Below, piece by piece: positions 24,639 to 32,518 of a stretch of 64,000 bases of DNA. The notes under the pieces were generated by a model. That model was given only the letters and a program-made list of their open reading frames with translations, was not told where the DNA came from and ran no database searches. Numbering within the stretch: position 1 is the stretch's first letter; each line of letters opens with the position of its first letter. The position numbers and the translations under genes were made by a program. Origin of the DNA: Methylomicrobium agile (lineage in GTDB: Bacteria > Pseudomonadota > Gammaproteobacteria > Methylococcales > Methylomonadaceae); assembly GCF_000733855.1 (NCBI RefSeq), contig NZ_JPOJ01000001.1, forward strand, positions 1,488,001-1,552,000, in the 5' to 3' direction.

Positions 24639-25607
24639 TTACGTTAAAAAATCCAGCGCCAGATGCATCAAACGCAGTTGCTCTGCGGATTGGGTGGCGG
24701 TATTGATCCTTTGCAGGGTCTCCCGGCCAATCAAGCCGAAAGGCCCCAAATACCAGCCGATGTGTTTGCGGGCGATTCTAACACCGGTCGATTCGCCGTA
24801 GAAATCGTACAATTGCTCGAGATGCGAGACGATCGTGTCCTTGATTGCCGCGGCGGACGGCTCCCAGCGCTTCTCGCCGCTCTCGAAAAAACGCAGGATC
24901 TGTTCGAATATCCAAGGATTGCCGCAGGCGGCGCGGCCGATCATGAGGCCGTCGGCCCCTGTCCTATCGAGCACGAACCGGGCCTTTTCGGGGCTGTCGA
25001 TGTCGCCGTTGGCGATCACCGGCATCCGGACCGCCTGCTTGACCGCCGCAATCGTGTCGTATTCCGCCTCGCCGTTGAACTTGCAGGCGCGGGTGCGCCC
25101 GTGTACGGTCAATGCCGCGATGCCGGCGTTTTCGGCAATCCGGGCAATCGCGACCGCATTCCGGTTCTGCGCATCCCAGCCGGTCCGGATCTTCAGCGTC
25201 ACAGGAACGCAGGCCGCCGCAACCACCGCATCGAGAATGCTGCCGACCCGCTTCTTGTCTCTCAGCAGCGCGGACCCGGCCGCCACCGAGCAGACTTTCT
25301 TGGCGGGACAGCCCATGTTGATATCGATGATATGGGCGCCGCGGTCGACGTTAAACCTGGCGGCCTCCGCCATTTGCGCGGGATCGGTGCCGAGAATCTG
25401 CACCGAACGCACGCCGCTTTCGCCTTCGCCATCCGATTTCAGCAGCGTTCGGGCATGCTGCCTGAAGGCCGGATTCGACGCGGTCATTTCCGAAACGGTC
25501 AGACCCGCGCCGAAGCGCTTGCAGGTCTCGCGGAAAGGGCGGTCGGTAATGCCCGCCATCGGCGCCAAAACCAGATTGTTAGCGAGTTGGTAAGGACCTA
25601 TCCGCAT
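24639..25607 (-). CDS. dusB: tRNA-dihydrouridine synthase B
   Basis: A 322-residue flavoenzyme reducing uridine in tRNA. The start RIGPYQLANNLVLAPMAGITD is the family N-terminus (ATG at 25607; a TTG at 25625 is less likely). Hallmarks are the catalytic Cys block NMGCPAKKVCSVAAGSALL, the FMN-binding VTLKIRTGWD and GADGLMIGRAACGNPWIFEQ. Standard length. It leads the dusB-fis operon. Confidence 0.97.
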   Translation of the reverse strand: MRIGPYQLANNLVLAPMAGITDRPFRETCKRFGAGLTVSEMTASNPAFRQHARTLLKSDGEGESGVRSVQILGTDPAQMAEAARFNVDRGAHIIDINMGCPAKKVCSVAAGSALLRDKKRVGSILDAVVAAACVPVTLKIRTGWDAQNRNAVAIARIAENAGIAALTVHGRTRACKFNGEAEYDTIAAVKQAVRMPVIANGDIDSPEKARFVLDRTGADGLMIGRAACGNPWIFEQILRFFESGEKRWEPSAAAIKDTIVSHLEQLYDFYGESTGVRIARKHIGWYLGPFGLIGRETLQRINTATQSAEQLRLMHLALDFLT

Positions 25608-25821
25608 CGGGTTCCACACGAACAAAAAAACAGAAAGTAAAACCCGCGGCAGCGGTGGAAAATCAAGCTAGTGCGCAGCGCCTCTGCGATGCGGGCGGCT
25701 GCGCCAGTGGGTCGGGATACGGCAAAACCCTGCCGGTATCTAAAATTCGATGTCGGAAGCGGCTGCCTCCGGGCACCGCTCCCTGATTGGCCGGCTCATT
25801 ATCGGCCGAACCTGAGCTCGA

Positions 25822-26379
25822 TCAGACAGAGGGGCCGGTCGCAGCCTGTTTGGCCGCCTCGGCTTCTTCATTCCAGATCGGATTGTCGAGGTCTTCCTTG
25901 TTCAGTTTGACGCGGTCTTCAGGATAAATATGCCAGAAAGACTGGTCGATCTTCGCATTGCTGTAGCCTTCCTTCTTTTCGTGAGTGAAAGGGCACCACC
26001 AGTTCTCGACGATCTTGACCATGTAGGCGTGCCATTCGAACACCGCGACGCTGACCGGGCAATACCAAGTGCAATTCAAAATCCAGTACAGCTTCGACTG
26101 CGACAGGCTGGCCTTGAAGGAGCCGTCCATCGTGATCTGGCTTTTCAGGTTATAGCGGTGGCTGTCCTTGGCGGGCAGAAATGCCGAGAAAGGCTTGATG
26201 TTGCGGCCGCCGATCAGGTGCAAATGAAAATAAACCATGTAGGCGCTCAGGAATACGAACGGCAAGGTCACGATCGGCAGATACACGAACACGAGGCCGA
26301 CCGCCCGGCGCCAGACCGGAACCTGTTTATGATATTTGCCGATCTCGGCGCGGCCGGAACATGATTCACAAGCTTTCAT
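25822..26379 (-). CDS. Conserved Cys-rich membrane protein of unknown function
   Basis: A 185-residue protein I do not recognise as a named family. It starts with a CxxC (ACESCSG), has one clear membrane helix (AVGLVFVYLPIVTLPFVFLSAYMVYFHLHLI, about 29-59), and a Trp/Cys-rich stretch ILNCTWYCPVSVAVFEWHAYMVKIVENWWCPFTH near 106-139. The Cys and His residues suggest metal binding. It starts 2 bases after the small metal-binding gene at 26382, so they form one unit. My association with methanotrophs is from memory and unverified. Confidence 0.6.
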   Translation of the reverse strand: MKACESCSGRAEIGKYHKQVPVWRRAVGLVFVYLPIVTLPFVFLSAYMVYFHLHLIGGRNIKPFSAFLPAKDSHRYNLKSQITMDGSFKASLSQSKLYWILNCTWYCPVSVAVFEWHAYMVKIVENWWCPFTHEKKEGYSNAKIDQSFWHIYPEDRVKLNKEDLDNPIWNEEAEAAKQAATGPSV

Positions 26380-26381
26380 TG

Positions 26382-26576
26382 TTATTCTTTATCCTCGTTT
26401 TTATGGGTTGATGTGCTTGTCGATACCGTATTGTTATCGTTAAGCAGTTGATAGATACTCAGGCAGCCGGCGCAGCAAAACTTCAACATCCCTTCGGGGG
26501 TTTGCAACGTAAAGCCTTCGATTTCAACAGGCTGGCCGCAGAGAACGCAAAAGTCGCGATATTCTACCTTGGTCAT
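26382..26576 (-). CDS. Orphan metal-binding domain, CcoI/FixI N-terminus type
   Basis: A 64-residue protein with CVLCGQPVEIEGF, then FCCAGCLSIYQLL, matching the short Cys-rich module at the N-terminus of copper P-type ATPases such as CcoI/FixI, but without the ATPase. The ATG at 26576 is used; the frame has a TTG one codon earlier. It probably handles copper or another metal for the adjacent Cys-rich membrane protein. Function is inferred from the motif only. Confidence 0.72.
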   Translation of the reverse strand: MTKVEYRDFCVLCGQPVEIEGFTLQTPEGMLKFCCAGCLSIYQLLNDNNTVSTSTSTHKNEDKE

Positions 26577-26594
26577 CAAGATGCCTCAATGACT

Positions 26595-27791
26595 TTATAA
26601 AGCGGACGAAACCGAACAAAAAAAGGTTTTCAAATACTGAGTCTCCGGAATCGCGGGATCGATCGGATGATCGGGCCCCTGGCCCCCCTGGGCGATAAAA
26701 GTCAGATGCCGGTCGATATGGCGTCCGGACGAACGCAGGATTTCGTGCAGATCTTCGCGGCTCAGATGGAACGAGCAGGAGGCAGAAATCAATAGGCCGT
26801 TTTTCGCGAGTACCTGCAGCGCCAAATGATTCAAACGCCGATAGGCCTCGTAACCTTGCGGGTAATCCTTCTTGCGTTTGATCAGCGCGGGCGGGTCGAG
26901 CACGATCATATCATAGAGCCGGCGTTCCTGGCGCGCCTGTTTCAAAAAATCGAACACGTCGCTGTGCGCGAACCGCATCCTGTCCTCGACGCCGTTCAAG
27001 GCGGCATTTTCGCGCGCCAGCTGCAGCGCCGCTTCGGAGGCGTCCACGCAGATCACTTCCAGTGCGCCGGCCCGCGCCGCCGGAATCGACCAGGCCCCGG
27101 TGTACGAAAACAAATCCAGAATGCGCTGCCCATTGGCGATCCGGGCCAGTTCCGCCCGGCTCATCCGGTGGTCGTAAAACCAGCCGGTCTTCTGGCCGCT
27201 CAGGATGTCGATCCGGAATTTTGCGCCGTTTTCCTCGATGACCAAAGGATCGGGCAATTCGCCGTAGGCGACGACCGATTCCATCGGCAAGCCTTCGAGC
27301 TGGCGCTGGCTGTTGTCGTTTTTCAGCACGATCGCGGCCGGATTCAGCAATTCGACCAGCGCGGCCAGCACGGCCTCCTTGCGTTGTTCGATCCCGGCCG
27401 TGGTAATCTGCGCGGACAAAACGTCGCCGAAACGGTCGATCACCAGTCCCGGCAGTCCGTCGCTCTCGCCGAACGCCAACCGGTAATAGGGTTTGTCGAA
27501 CACTTTTTCGCGCTTTGCCAGCGCGGTGCCGATCCGATCCTTGAAGAAATTCGGCCCGCATTTCAGATTCGGCTTGCGCGACAGCAGGCGCGCGCAAATC
27601 AGCGCATTCGGATTCACATAGGCGGTGCCGAGCGGCTTGCCGTCATGCGCGGCCACCTGCGCCAGGTCGCCGGGCGCAAAGCGGTTCAGCGGCGAGCGCT
27701 TGATGTCGACTTCATTGCTGAATATCCACAAGTGCCCGAGGCGTAGGCGCTTGTCTTCGTTTTTCTTGAGAAAAAGTTCGGGAATGTCCAT
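26595..27791 (-). CDS. RlmI-like rRNA cytosine methyltransferase
   Basis: A 398-residue class I SAM methyltransferase with an N-terminal PUA domain, matching 23S rRNA m5C methyltransferase RlmI and relatives. PUA: RLRLGHLWIFSNEVD and APGDLAQVAAHDGKPLGTAYVNP. Methyltransferase: GQRILDLFSYTGAWSIPAARAGA (SAM motif I), VICVDASEAAL, LDPPALIKRKKD (catalytic PP), and SASCSFH with the catalytic-type Cys. Length agrees with E. coli RlmI (396). Downstream of the DUF3426 gene by 3 bases. Confidence 0.87.
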   Translation of the reverse strand: MDIPELFLKKNEDKRLRLGHLWIFSNEVDIKRSPLNRFAPGDLAQVAAHDGKPLGTAYVNPNALICARLLSRKPNLKCGPNFFKDRIGTALAKREKVFDKPYYRLAFGESDGLPGLVIDRFGDVLSAQITTAGIEQRKEAVLAALVELLNPAAIVLKNDNSQRQLEGLPMESVVAYGELPDPLVIEENGAKFRIDILSGQKTGWFYDHRMSRAELARIANGQRILDLFSYTGAWSIPAARAGALEVICVDASEAALQLARENAALNGVEDRMRFAHSDVFDFLKQARQERRLYDMIVLDPPALIKRKKDYPQGYEAYRRLNHLALQVLAKNGLLISASCSFHLSREDLHEILRSSGRHIDRHLTFIAQGGQGPDHPIDPAIPETQYLKTFFCSVSSAL

Positions 27792-27794
27792 GTC

Positions 27795-28451
27795 TTAATC
27801 ACTGAGATCGAAATGAAAACCGCCGACCTTCGTTTGCGTCGGGGCGATTTCAAGACTGATTTCGGCCGCGCCGTTCGCGGCCAATTGCGCATTTTCCGGC
27901 TGCCCGGCCAGATATTCGCCCGGCTGAAACAACCGGTATGCAAACGGCTGGCCGCCATAAGAGAGCAGGGTCAGACCGATGGCCGGATAGCGCATCGAAA
28001 ATGACGACTCGTTGTTCAGCACCAGCTTGAACGCATAATGCCGGTTCGGCAGTTCGTCGAACGAATTGTGCAGGACGCTGAGTTCGGCCAGGTTTCGGTA
28101 GTCGGGCAACCGGCAATGCAAGGCTCCGCAGAGGTTTTCCAGGGCCGTACGCAATTTCGGGTTTTGCAAAGCGCGGACGCCTTCGAAATAGACGCCTTGC
28201 ACAATCAGCAGGAAGAGGCCGGTAAAAAACCCGAAGCGCCACACCCGCGGGCTGCGCGTTTTTTTTTCGGCCCACGGTTCATCGTCCGGCGGCGCATCGG
28301 CAACCGCCTGCGTTTCGGTTTCGGCCAGGGTCGCCAGCGCATCGAACATCACCGCGCAGCGGCTGCAGCGCACCATGCCCCGGCCGCTGCGCAGCGCTTC
28401 CGGCGTCACAGCCTGCGTCGTCAGACATTCGGGGCAGCGGGTAAACATCAC
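27795..28451 (-). CDS. Zinc-ribbon DUF3426 membrane protein
   Basis: A 218-residue protein that begins with the MJ0042-type zinc finger (RCPECLTTQAVTPEALRSG, VRCSRCAVMFDAL), followed by a charged linker, one membrane helix near residue 85 (FGFFTGLFLLIVQGVYF) and a periplasmic beta-rich DUF3426 domain ending VGGFHFDLSD. DUF3426 is common next to prmA in gammaproteobacteria. Function unknown. It lies 3 bases from prmA and 3 from the RlmI-like gene. Confidence 0.85.
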   Translation of the reverse strand: MMFTRCPECLTTQAVTPEALRSGRGMVRCSRCAVMFDALATLAETETQAVADAPPDDEPWAEKKTRSPRVWRFGFFTGLFLLIVQGVYFEGVRALQNPKLRTALENLCGALHCRLPDYRNLAELSVLHNSFDELPNRHYAFKLVLNNESSFSMRYPAIGLTLLSYGGQPFAYRLFQPGEYLAGQPENAQLAANGAAEISLEIAPTQTKVGGFHFDLSD

Positions 28452-28454
28452 GGC

Positions 28455-29333
28455 TCAACGCTTCATTCCGTCCAGGCGAATCCAGTCTTCCTGCTGCGCC
28501 GGAGCGTTCAATTCGATGGAAGACCGGTAGGCATCCGCGACCTGCCCGGTCTGTTCGGCCAGAATACCGGACAGCACCAGCGCGCCGCCCGGCTTGACCA
28601 GATCGGAAATCCTTTCGCTGAGCTCGCACAAAGGTTTCGCGAGAATGTTGGCCAGCACGATCTCGGCCTGCATCTTCGGCAGTTGTTCCGGCAGATAAAC
28701 CTTGATCCTGTCCTGTACCGCATTTTTTTCGGCATTGCTCAACGTCGCGGTCAGTGCCTGCGGATCGATATCGACCGCATGGGCTTCCTTCGCGCCGAGC
28801 AGCACCGCGGCGACCGCGAGAATGCCCGAACCGCAGCCGTAATCGATCACGGTCTTGCCGGCCGGATCGTGCTCGGCCAGCCATTCCAGACAGAGCGCGG
28901 TGGTTGGGTGGGTGCCGGTGCCGAACGCCAGGCCCGGATCGAGCAGCATGCAGACGGTGCCCGGCTCGTGTTGTTCCTGGCCGGTCGGGCAAACCCAGAG
29001 TTTGTCGCCGAATCTCATCGGATGGTAATACTCCATCCAGGCGCGCTCCCACGCCTGATCTTCGATTTGCTCTACGCGCCAGTCGCGCAGCCGATCGGAG
29101 CCGAAGGCCTTGAGTACCCGTTCGGTCACCGCTTCGAGATGGGTATCGAGTTCGTACAGCGCGATCACCTGCGTATTGCTCCAGATCTTTGTTTCGCCGA
29201 TCGCGGGTTCGTAAACCGGCTCGTCCTCGGCGTCCATATAGGTCACCGATACCGCGCCGAGATCATCGAACAGTTCGGCGACTTGGGGAGCGGTACTCTC
29301 GTCAGTGATTACGGTAATTTGTTGCCAAGCCAT
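28455..29333 (-). CDS. prmA: Ribosomal protein L11 methyltransferase
   Basis: A 292-residue SAM methyltransferase that modifies L11. The start MAWQQITVITDES gives the normal N-terminal substrate domain; the longer frame upstream is spurious and enters a repeat. Motifs: FGTGTHPTTALCLEWL, TVIDYGCGSGILAVAAVLLGA (SAM loop) and VLANILAKPLCEL (catalytic NI/NPP-like). First gene of prmA-DUF3426-rlmI-like. Confidence 0.95.
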   Translation of the reverse strand: MAWQQITVITDESTAPQVAELFDDLGAVSVTYMDAEDEPVYEPAIGETKIWSNTQVIALYELDTHLEAVTERVLKAFGSDRLRDWRVEQIEDQAWERAWMEYYHPMRFGDKLWVCPTGQEQHEPGTVCMLLDPGLAFGTGTHPTTALCLEWLAEHDPAGKTVIDYGCGSGILAVAAVLLGAKEAHAVDIDPQALTATLSNAEKNAVQDRIKVYLPEQLPKMQAEIVLANILAKPLCELSERISDLVKPGGALVLSGILAEQTGQVADAYRSSIELNAPAQQEDWIRLDGMKR

Positions 29334-29360
29334 ACGGAGAGAAAGGTAAAAAAACAAGAT

Positions 29361-29576
29361 GTAGGGCGGATTAGACGCGCTCCATGTTGCGCTTTCCGGC
29401 TTAGCGGAGCTTTCCGCGCGTCGTAATCCGCCGAATGAAGGTGACTCCCAATGGCGGCGGATTACGACGCGCGGAAAGGACAATGAAACCGGAGAGTACA
29501 TAGGAAAGCGCGTCTTCGGCAACCGCTCCATGCGTTGCCCTCTCTCCTGCATCCGTGCAGTCGTAATCCGCCCTAC
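29361..29576. repeat. Compound inverted-repeat element, GTAGGGCGGATTA ends
   Basis: GTAGGGCGGATTA (29361-29373) and TAATCCGCCCTAC (29564-29576) are perfect inverted ends of a 216-base segment with several nested copies of GGATTACGACGCGCGGAAAG and its inverse in the middle (about 29410-29480). It looks like two or more smaller units fused together. It occupies the gap upstream of prmA and downstream of accC. Confidence 0.8.
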
Positions 29577-29595
29577 GAATAACCACCTTTACGGA

Positions 29596-30939
29596 TCAAT
29601 ACAAACCCAGCTTCTTTTCCAGGTAATGGATATTCTGCCCGCCGGCCGCGAAGGCGCTGTCGCTCATGATTTCCTGCTGCAGCGGAATATTGGTCTTGAT
29701 GCCTTCGATGATGATTTCGCTGAGCGCGGTATTCATCCGCGCGATCGCGCTCTTGCGGTCTTCGCCGTGCGCGATCAGCTTGCCGATCATCGAATCGTAA
29801 TACGGCGGCACCTTATAGCCGTTATAGATGTGCGTTTCGCAGCGGATGCCGGGACCGCCGGGCATGTGGAACTGCTCGATGGTGCCGGGACACGGCATGA
29901 ACGTCCTCGGATCCTCCGCATTCAGGCGGCATTCGATCGCATGGCCGGTCATCTTGACCTGATCCTGCGTGATCGAGAGCGGCTCGCCGGCCGCAATCCG
30001 CAATTGCTCCTTCACGATGTCGAAGCCGGTGACCATTTCGGTGACCGGATGCTCGACCTGCACCCGCGTATTCATTTCGATGAAATAGAACTCGCCTTTT
30101 TCATACAGGAATTCGAACGTGCCGGCGCCCAGATAGCCGATGTCGATGCAGGCTTTCGCGCAACGTTCGCCGATTTCGCGGCGCTGTTCCTCGGTAATGC
30201 CGGGCGCGGGCGCTTCCTCGACGACTTTCTGGTGGCGGCGCTGCATCGAGCAGTCGCGCTCGCCCAAATGGATCGCATTGCCGTGCGCGTCCGCGATCAC
30301 CTGGAATTCGATATGGCGCGGGTCTTCGAGGAATTTTTCCATGTACACCGTCGCATTGCCGAACGCGTTGGCCGCCTCGGCCTTGGTCATCGCGATCGCG
30401 TTCAGCAGCGCCGCTTCGGTGTGCACGGTGCGCATGCCGCGCCCGCCGCCGCCGCCGGCTGCCTTGATGATGACCGGGTAGCCGATTTCGCGCGCGAGTT
30501 TCAGGTTTTTCTCCTGATCGTCCGGCAGCGGGTCGCCGTTGCCGGGCACGCAGGGAATGCCGGCCGCAAGCATCGCTTTTTTCGCGGAAATCTTGTCGCC
30601 CATCAAGCGGATCGTGTCCGCGTTCGGACCGATGAACACGAAACCGCTCTGTTTGACCTTTTCCGAAAAATCGGCATTTTCGGCCAGAAAGCCGTAGCCC
30701 GGATGGATCGCTTCGGCATCGGTCACCTCGGCCGCGCTGATGATCGCGGGAATGTTCAGATAGCTGTCGATCGACGGCGCGGGGCCGATGCAGACCGACT
30801 CGTCGGCCAGGCGCACATGCTTCAGGTTTCGGTCCGCCTCGGAATGCACCGCGACGACCTTCACGCCGAGCTCCCGGCAGGCGCGCAAAATGCGCAACGC
30901 GATTTCGCCGCGATTGGCGATCACAATTTTGTCGAACAT
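29596..30939 (-). CDS. accC: Acetyl-CoA carboxylase, biotin carboxylase subunit
   Basis: A 447-residue ATP-grasp enzyme carboxylating biotin on Acc[22 protein letters not shown] is the N-terminus, with [13 protein letters not shown], the ATP loop [12 protein letters not shown], the catalytic [18 protein letters not shown] and a C-terminal [14 protein letters not shown]. The ATG at 30939 is the correct start; the longer frame is overlap with accB. Two biotin carboxylases exist in the window; this one has the fatty-acid-synthesis context. Confidence 0.98.
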   Translation of the reverse strand: MFDKIVIANRGEIALRILRACRELGVKVVAVHSEADRNLKHVRLADESVCIGPAPSIDSYLNIPAIISAAEVTDAEAIHPGYGFLAENADFSEKVKQSGFVFIGPNADTIRLMGDKISAKKAMLAAGIPCVPGNGDPLPDDQEKNLKLAREIGYPVIIKAAGGGGGRGMRTVHTEAALLNAIAMTKAEAANAFGNATVYMEKFLEDPRHIEFQVIADAHGNAIHLGERDCSMQRRHQKVVEEAPAPGITEEQRREIGERCAKACIDIGYLGAGTFEFLYEKGEFYFIEMNTRVQVEHPVTEMVTGFDIVKEQLRIAAGEPLSITQDQVKMTGHAIECRLNAEDPRTFMPCPGTIEQFHMPGGPGIRCETHIYNGYKVPPYYDSMIGKLIAHGEDRKSAIARMNTALSEIIIEGIKTNIPLQQEIMSDSAFAAGGQNIHYLEKKLGLY

Positions 30940-30950
30940 AAGGCGCTCCG

Positions 30951-31397
30951 TTATTCGATCACAAACAGCGGCTGGCCGTATTCGACAGGCTCGGCGTTCT
31001 CGACCAGAATTTTGGTAATGGTGCCGCTTTTGTCCGCTTCGATCTGGTTCAGGATCTTCATGGCCTCGATGATGCAAAGCGTGTCGCCTGCCTGCACCTT
31101 CTGGCCGACGTCGGTAAACGGTTTCGCGCCGGGGGACGCGGAGCGGTAGAAAGTGCCGACCATCGGCGACTTCACGATATGGCCGGTGATGACTTCTTCG
31201 CCGGCAGGCGCGGCGGGAGCGGCCGCGGCAGAAGCAGCCGGCACGGGCGCAGCCGGTTGCGACGCATAGACGACCGGCGCGGGCGCGGCGGAATAGCGGC
31301 TGATCCGGACGAATTCCTCGCCCTCCTTAATCTCGATTTCGGCGATACCCGATTCTTCGATAATCTCAATCAGTTTTTTTATTTTTCTAATATCCAT
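30951..31397 (-). CDS. accB: Acetyl-CoA carboxylase, biotin carboxyl carrier protein
   Basis: A 148-residue carrier. The N-terminal helix [27 protein letters not shown] leads to a Pro/Ala-rich linker ([30 protein letters not shown]) and the biotinyl domain with the acceptor Lys in [14 protein letters not shown]. Shares its promoter with accC, 11 bases downstream, and follows aroQ by 2 bases. Confidence 0.98.
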   Translation of the reverse strand: MDIRKIKKLIEIIEESGIAEIEIKEGEEFVRISRYSAAPAPVVYASQPAAPVPAASAAAAPAAPAGEEVITGHIVKSPMVGTFYRSASPGAKPFTDVGQKVQAGDTLCIIEAMKILNQIEADKSGTITKILVENAEPVEYGQPLFVIE

Positions 31398-31399
31398 GA

Positions 31400-31846
31400 T
31401 TAATGTCTCTCGGCTAATATCTGATGTGCAGCCCGTAAGGCCAATTCGTATCCTGTGGCTCCCAGCCCGGAAATCACGCCTTTGGCGATATCCGAAAAGT
31501 AGGAATGTTTTCTAAACGGTTCACGCGCGTGCACATTCGACAGATGCACCTCGATGAACGGAATCCGGGTCGCGAGCAGGGCGTCGCGCAGCGCGACGCT
31601 GGTATGCGTGAATGCGGCAGGATTGATGATGATGAAATCCACCCCGTCGTGATAGGCCTGGTGCACCTGTCCGACGATTTCGTGTTCGGCGTTGGTCTGG
31701 TGAAAAACCAGCCGGTGCTGGAATCCTTCGGCCATGTTGGCCAGCGTTTGCCGGATATCGTCCAGCGTCTTGTTGCCGTAATGGCCGGGTTCGCGGATCC
31801 CCAATAAATTCAGATTTGGCCCGTTCAGAACGGCAATCGTCGCCAT
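31400..31846 (-). CDS. aroQ: Type II 3-dehydroquinate dehydratase
   Basis: A 148-residue shikimate-pathway enzyme. [28 protein letters not shown] contains the catalytic Tyr, [15 protein letters not shown] and [17 protein letters not shown] follow, and [20 protein letters not shown] carries the His and Arg. It precedes accB-accC, an arrangement frequent in proteobacteria. Confidence 0.97.
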   Translation of the reverse strand: MATIAVLNGPNLNLLGIREPGHYGNKTLDDIRQTLANMAEGFQHRLVFHQTNAEHEIVGQVHQAYHDGVDFIIINPAAFTHTSVALRDALLATRIPFIEVHLSNVHAREPFRKHSYFSDIAKGVISGLGATGYELALRAAHQILAERH

Positions 31847-32002
31847 GCGTGCAACCTGCGAATGAAAAACGGCGGAAATTATCCCACAATTTCCGCACGA
31901 TTTGCAGAGTTTAATCCAAATATATTAATTTTCCGGGAAGATAGCGTCATTAAGCCGGAGTTTTGGCGCCATTCGAAAAAAAGCGGGGCAACAAATAGCC
32001 TT

Positions 32003-32518
32003 TTACTCCAGCAGGCCGTCGATGATTTTCGCCAGCTCCGGCTTCGAGAATTTGCCGAGATGCCGGTCCCGGATCATCCCCTGCCGGTCGACCACGACCG
32101 TGAAAGGAATCGCTTCGGCCCGGTTGCCCAATTGGCCGGCCAGCGCCATGCCCTGCTCACCCGCGATCAGGGTCGGATAATTGATCTTGACGGAGTCGAG
32201 ATACTCTTCGACCGGCGCCTTGTCCTCCAGCGCCACCCCGATCACCTGCACGCCCTGCGCCGCATACTGCGTCTGCAAAGCGACCAGGTCGGGCATCTCC
32301 TCGCGGCAGGAAGGACACCAGGTCGCCCAAAAATTGATCACGAGAATTTTGTCTTTCCATTCCCTGACCGAACGATTTTGGCCCGACAAATCGGGCAGCG
32401 TAAATTCGGGCAAAGGCGAAGCCTCGGCTTCCGGGGCGGGATACAGGCTGTAGCGCAGCGCGATGCCGCCGGCCAGCGCCAATAACCCGATGATGATCAC
32501 AATAGCCGCCTGTTTCAT
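32003..32518 (-). CDS. TlpA/ResA-like thiol-disulfide oxidoreductase
   Basis: A 171-residue membrane-anchored thioredoxin. One N-terminal helix (QAAIVIIIGLLALAGGIALRYSLY), then a TlpA domain with NFWATWCPSCREEMPDL (CPSC active site). It starts in the dsbD stop (4-base overlap), so it is made together with DsbD, from which it probably takes electrons in the periplasm. ResA/CcmG-type proteins serve cytochrome c maturation; that role is possible here but no ccm genes are adjacent. Confidence 0.92.
   Translation of the reverse strand: MKQAAIVIIIGLLALAGGIALRYSLYPAPEAEASPLPEFTLPDLSGQNRSVREWKDKILVINFWATWCPSCREEMPDLVALQTQYAAQGVQVIGVALEDKAPVEEYLDSVKINYPTLIAGEQGMALAGQLGNRAEAIPFTVVVDRQGMIRDRHLGKFSKPELAKIIDGLLE

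Noticed and set aside
29334-29552. N-terminal extension of PrmA
   Set aside because: The frame continues upstream, but the sequence there is the inverted-repeat element and the family start is MAWQ at 29333.
30140-30481. Plus-strand frame over accC
   Set aside because: Antisense shadow of a strongly conserved gene with clear motifs on the other strand.
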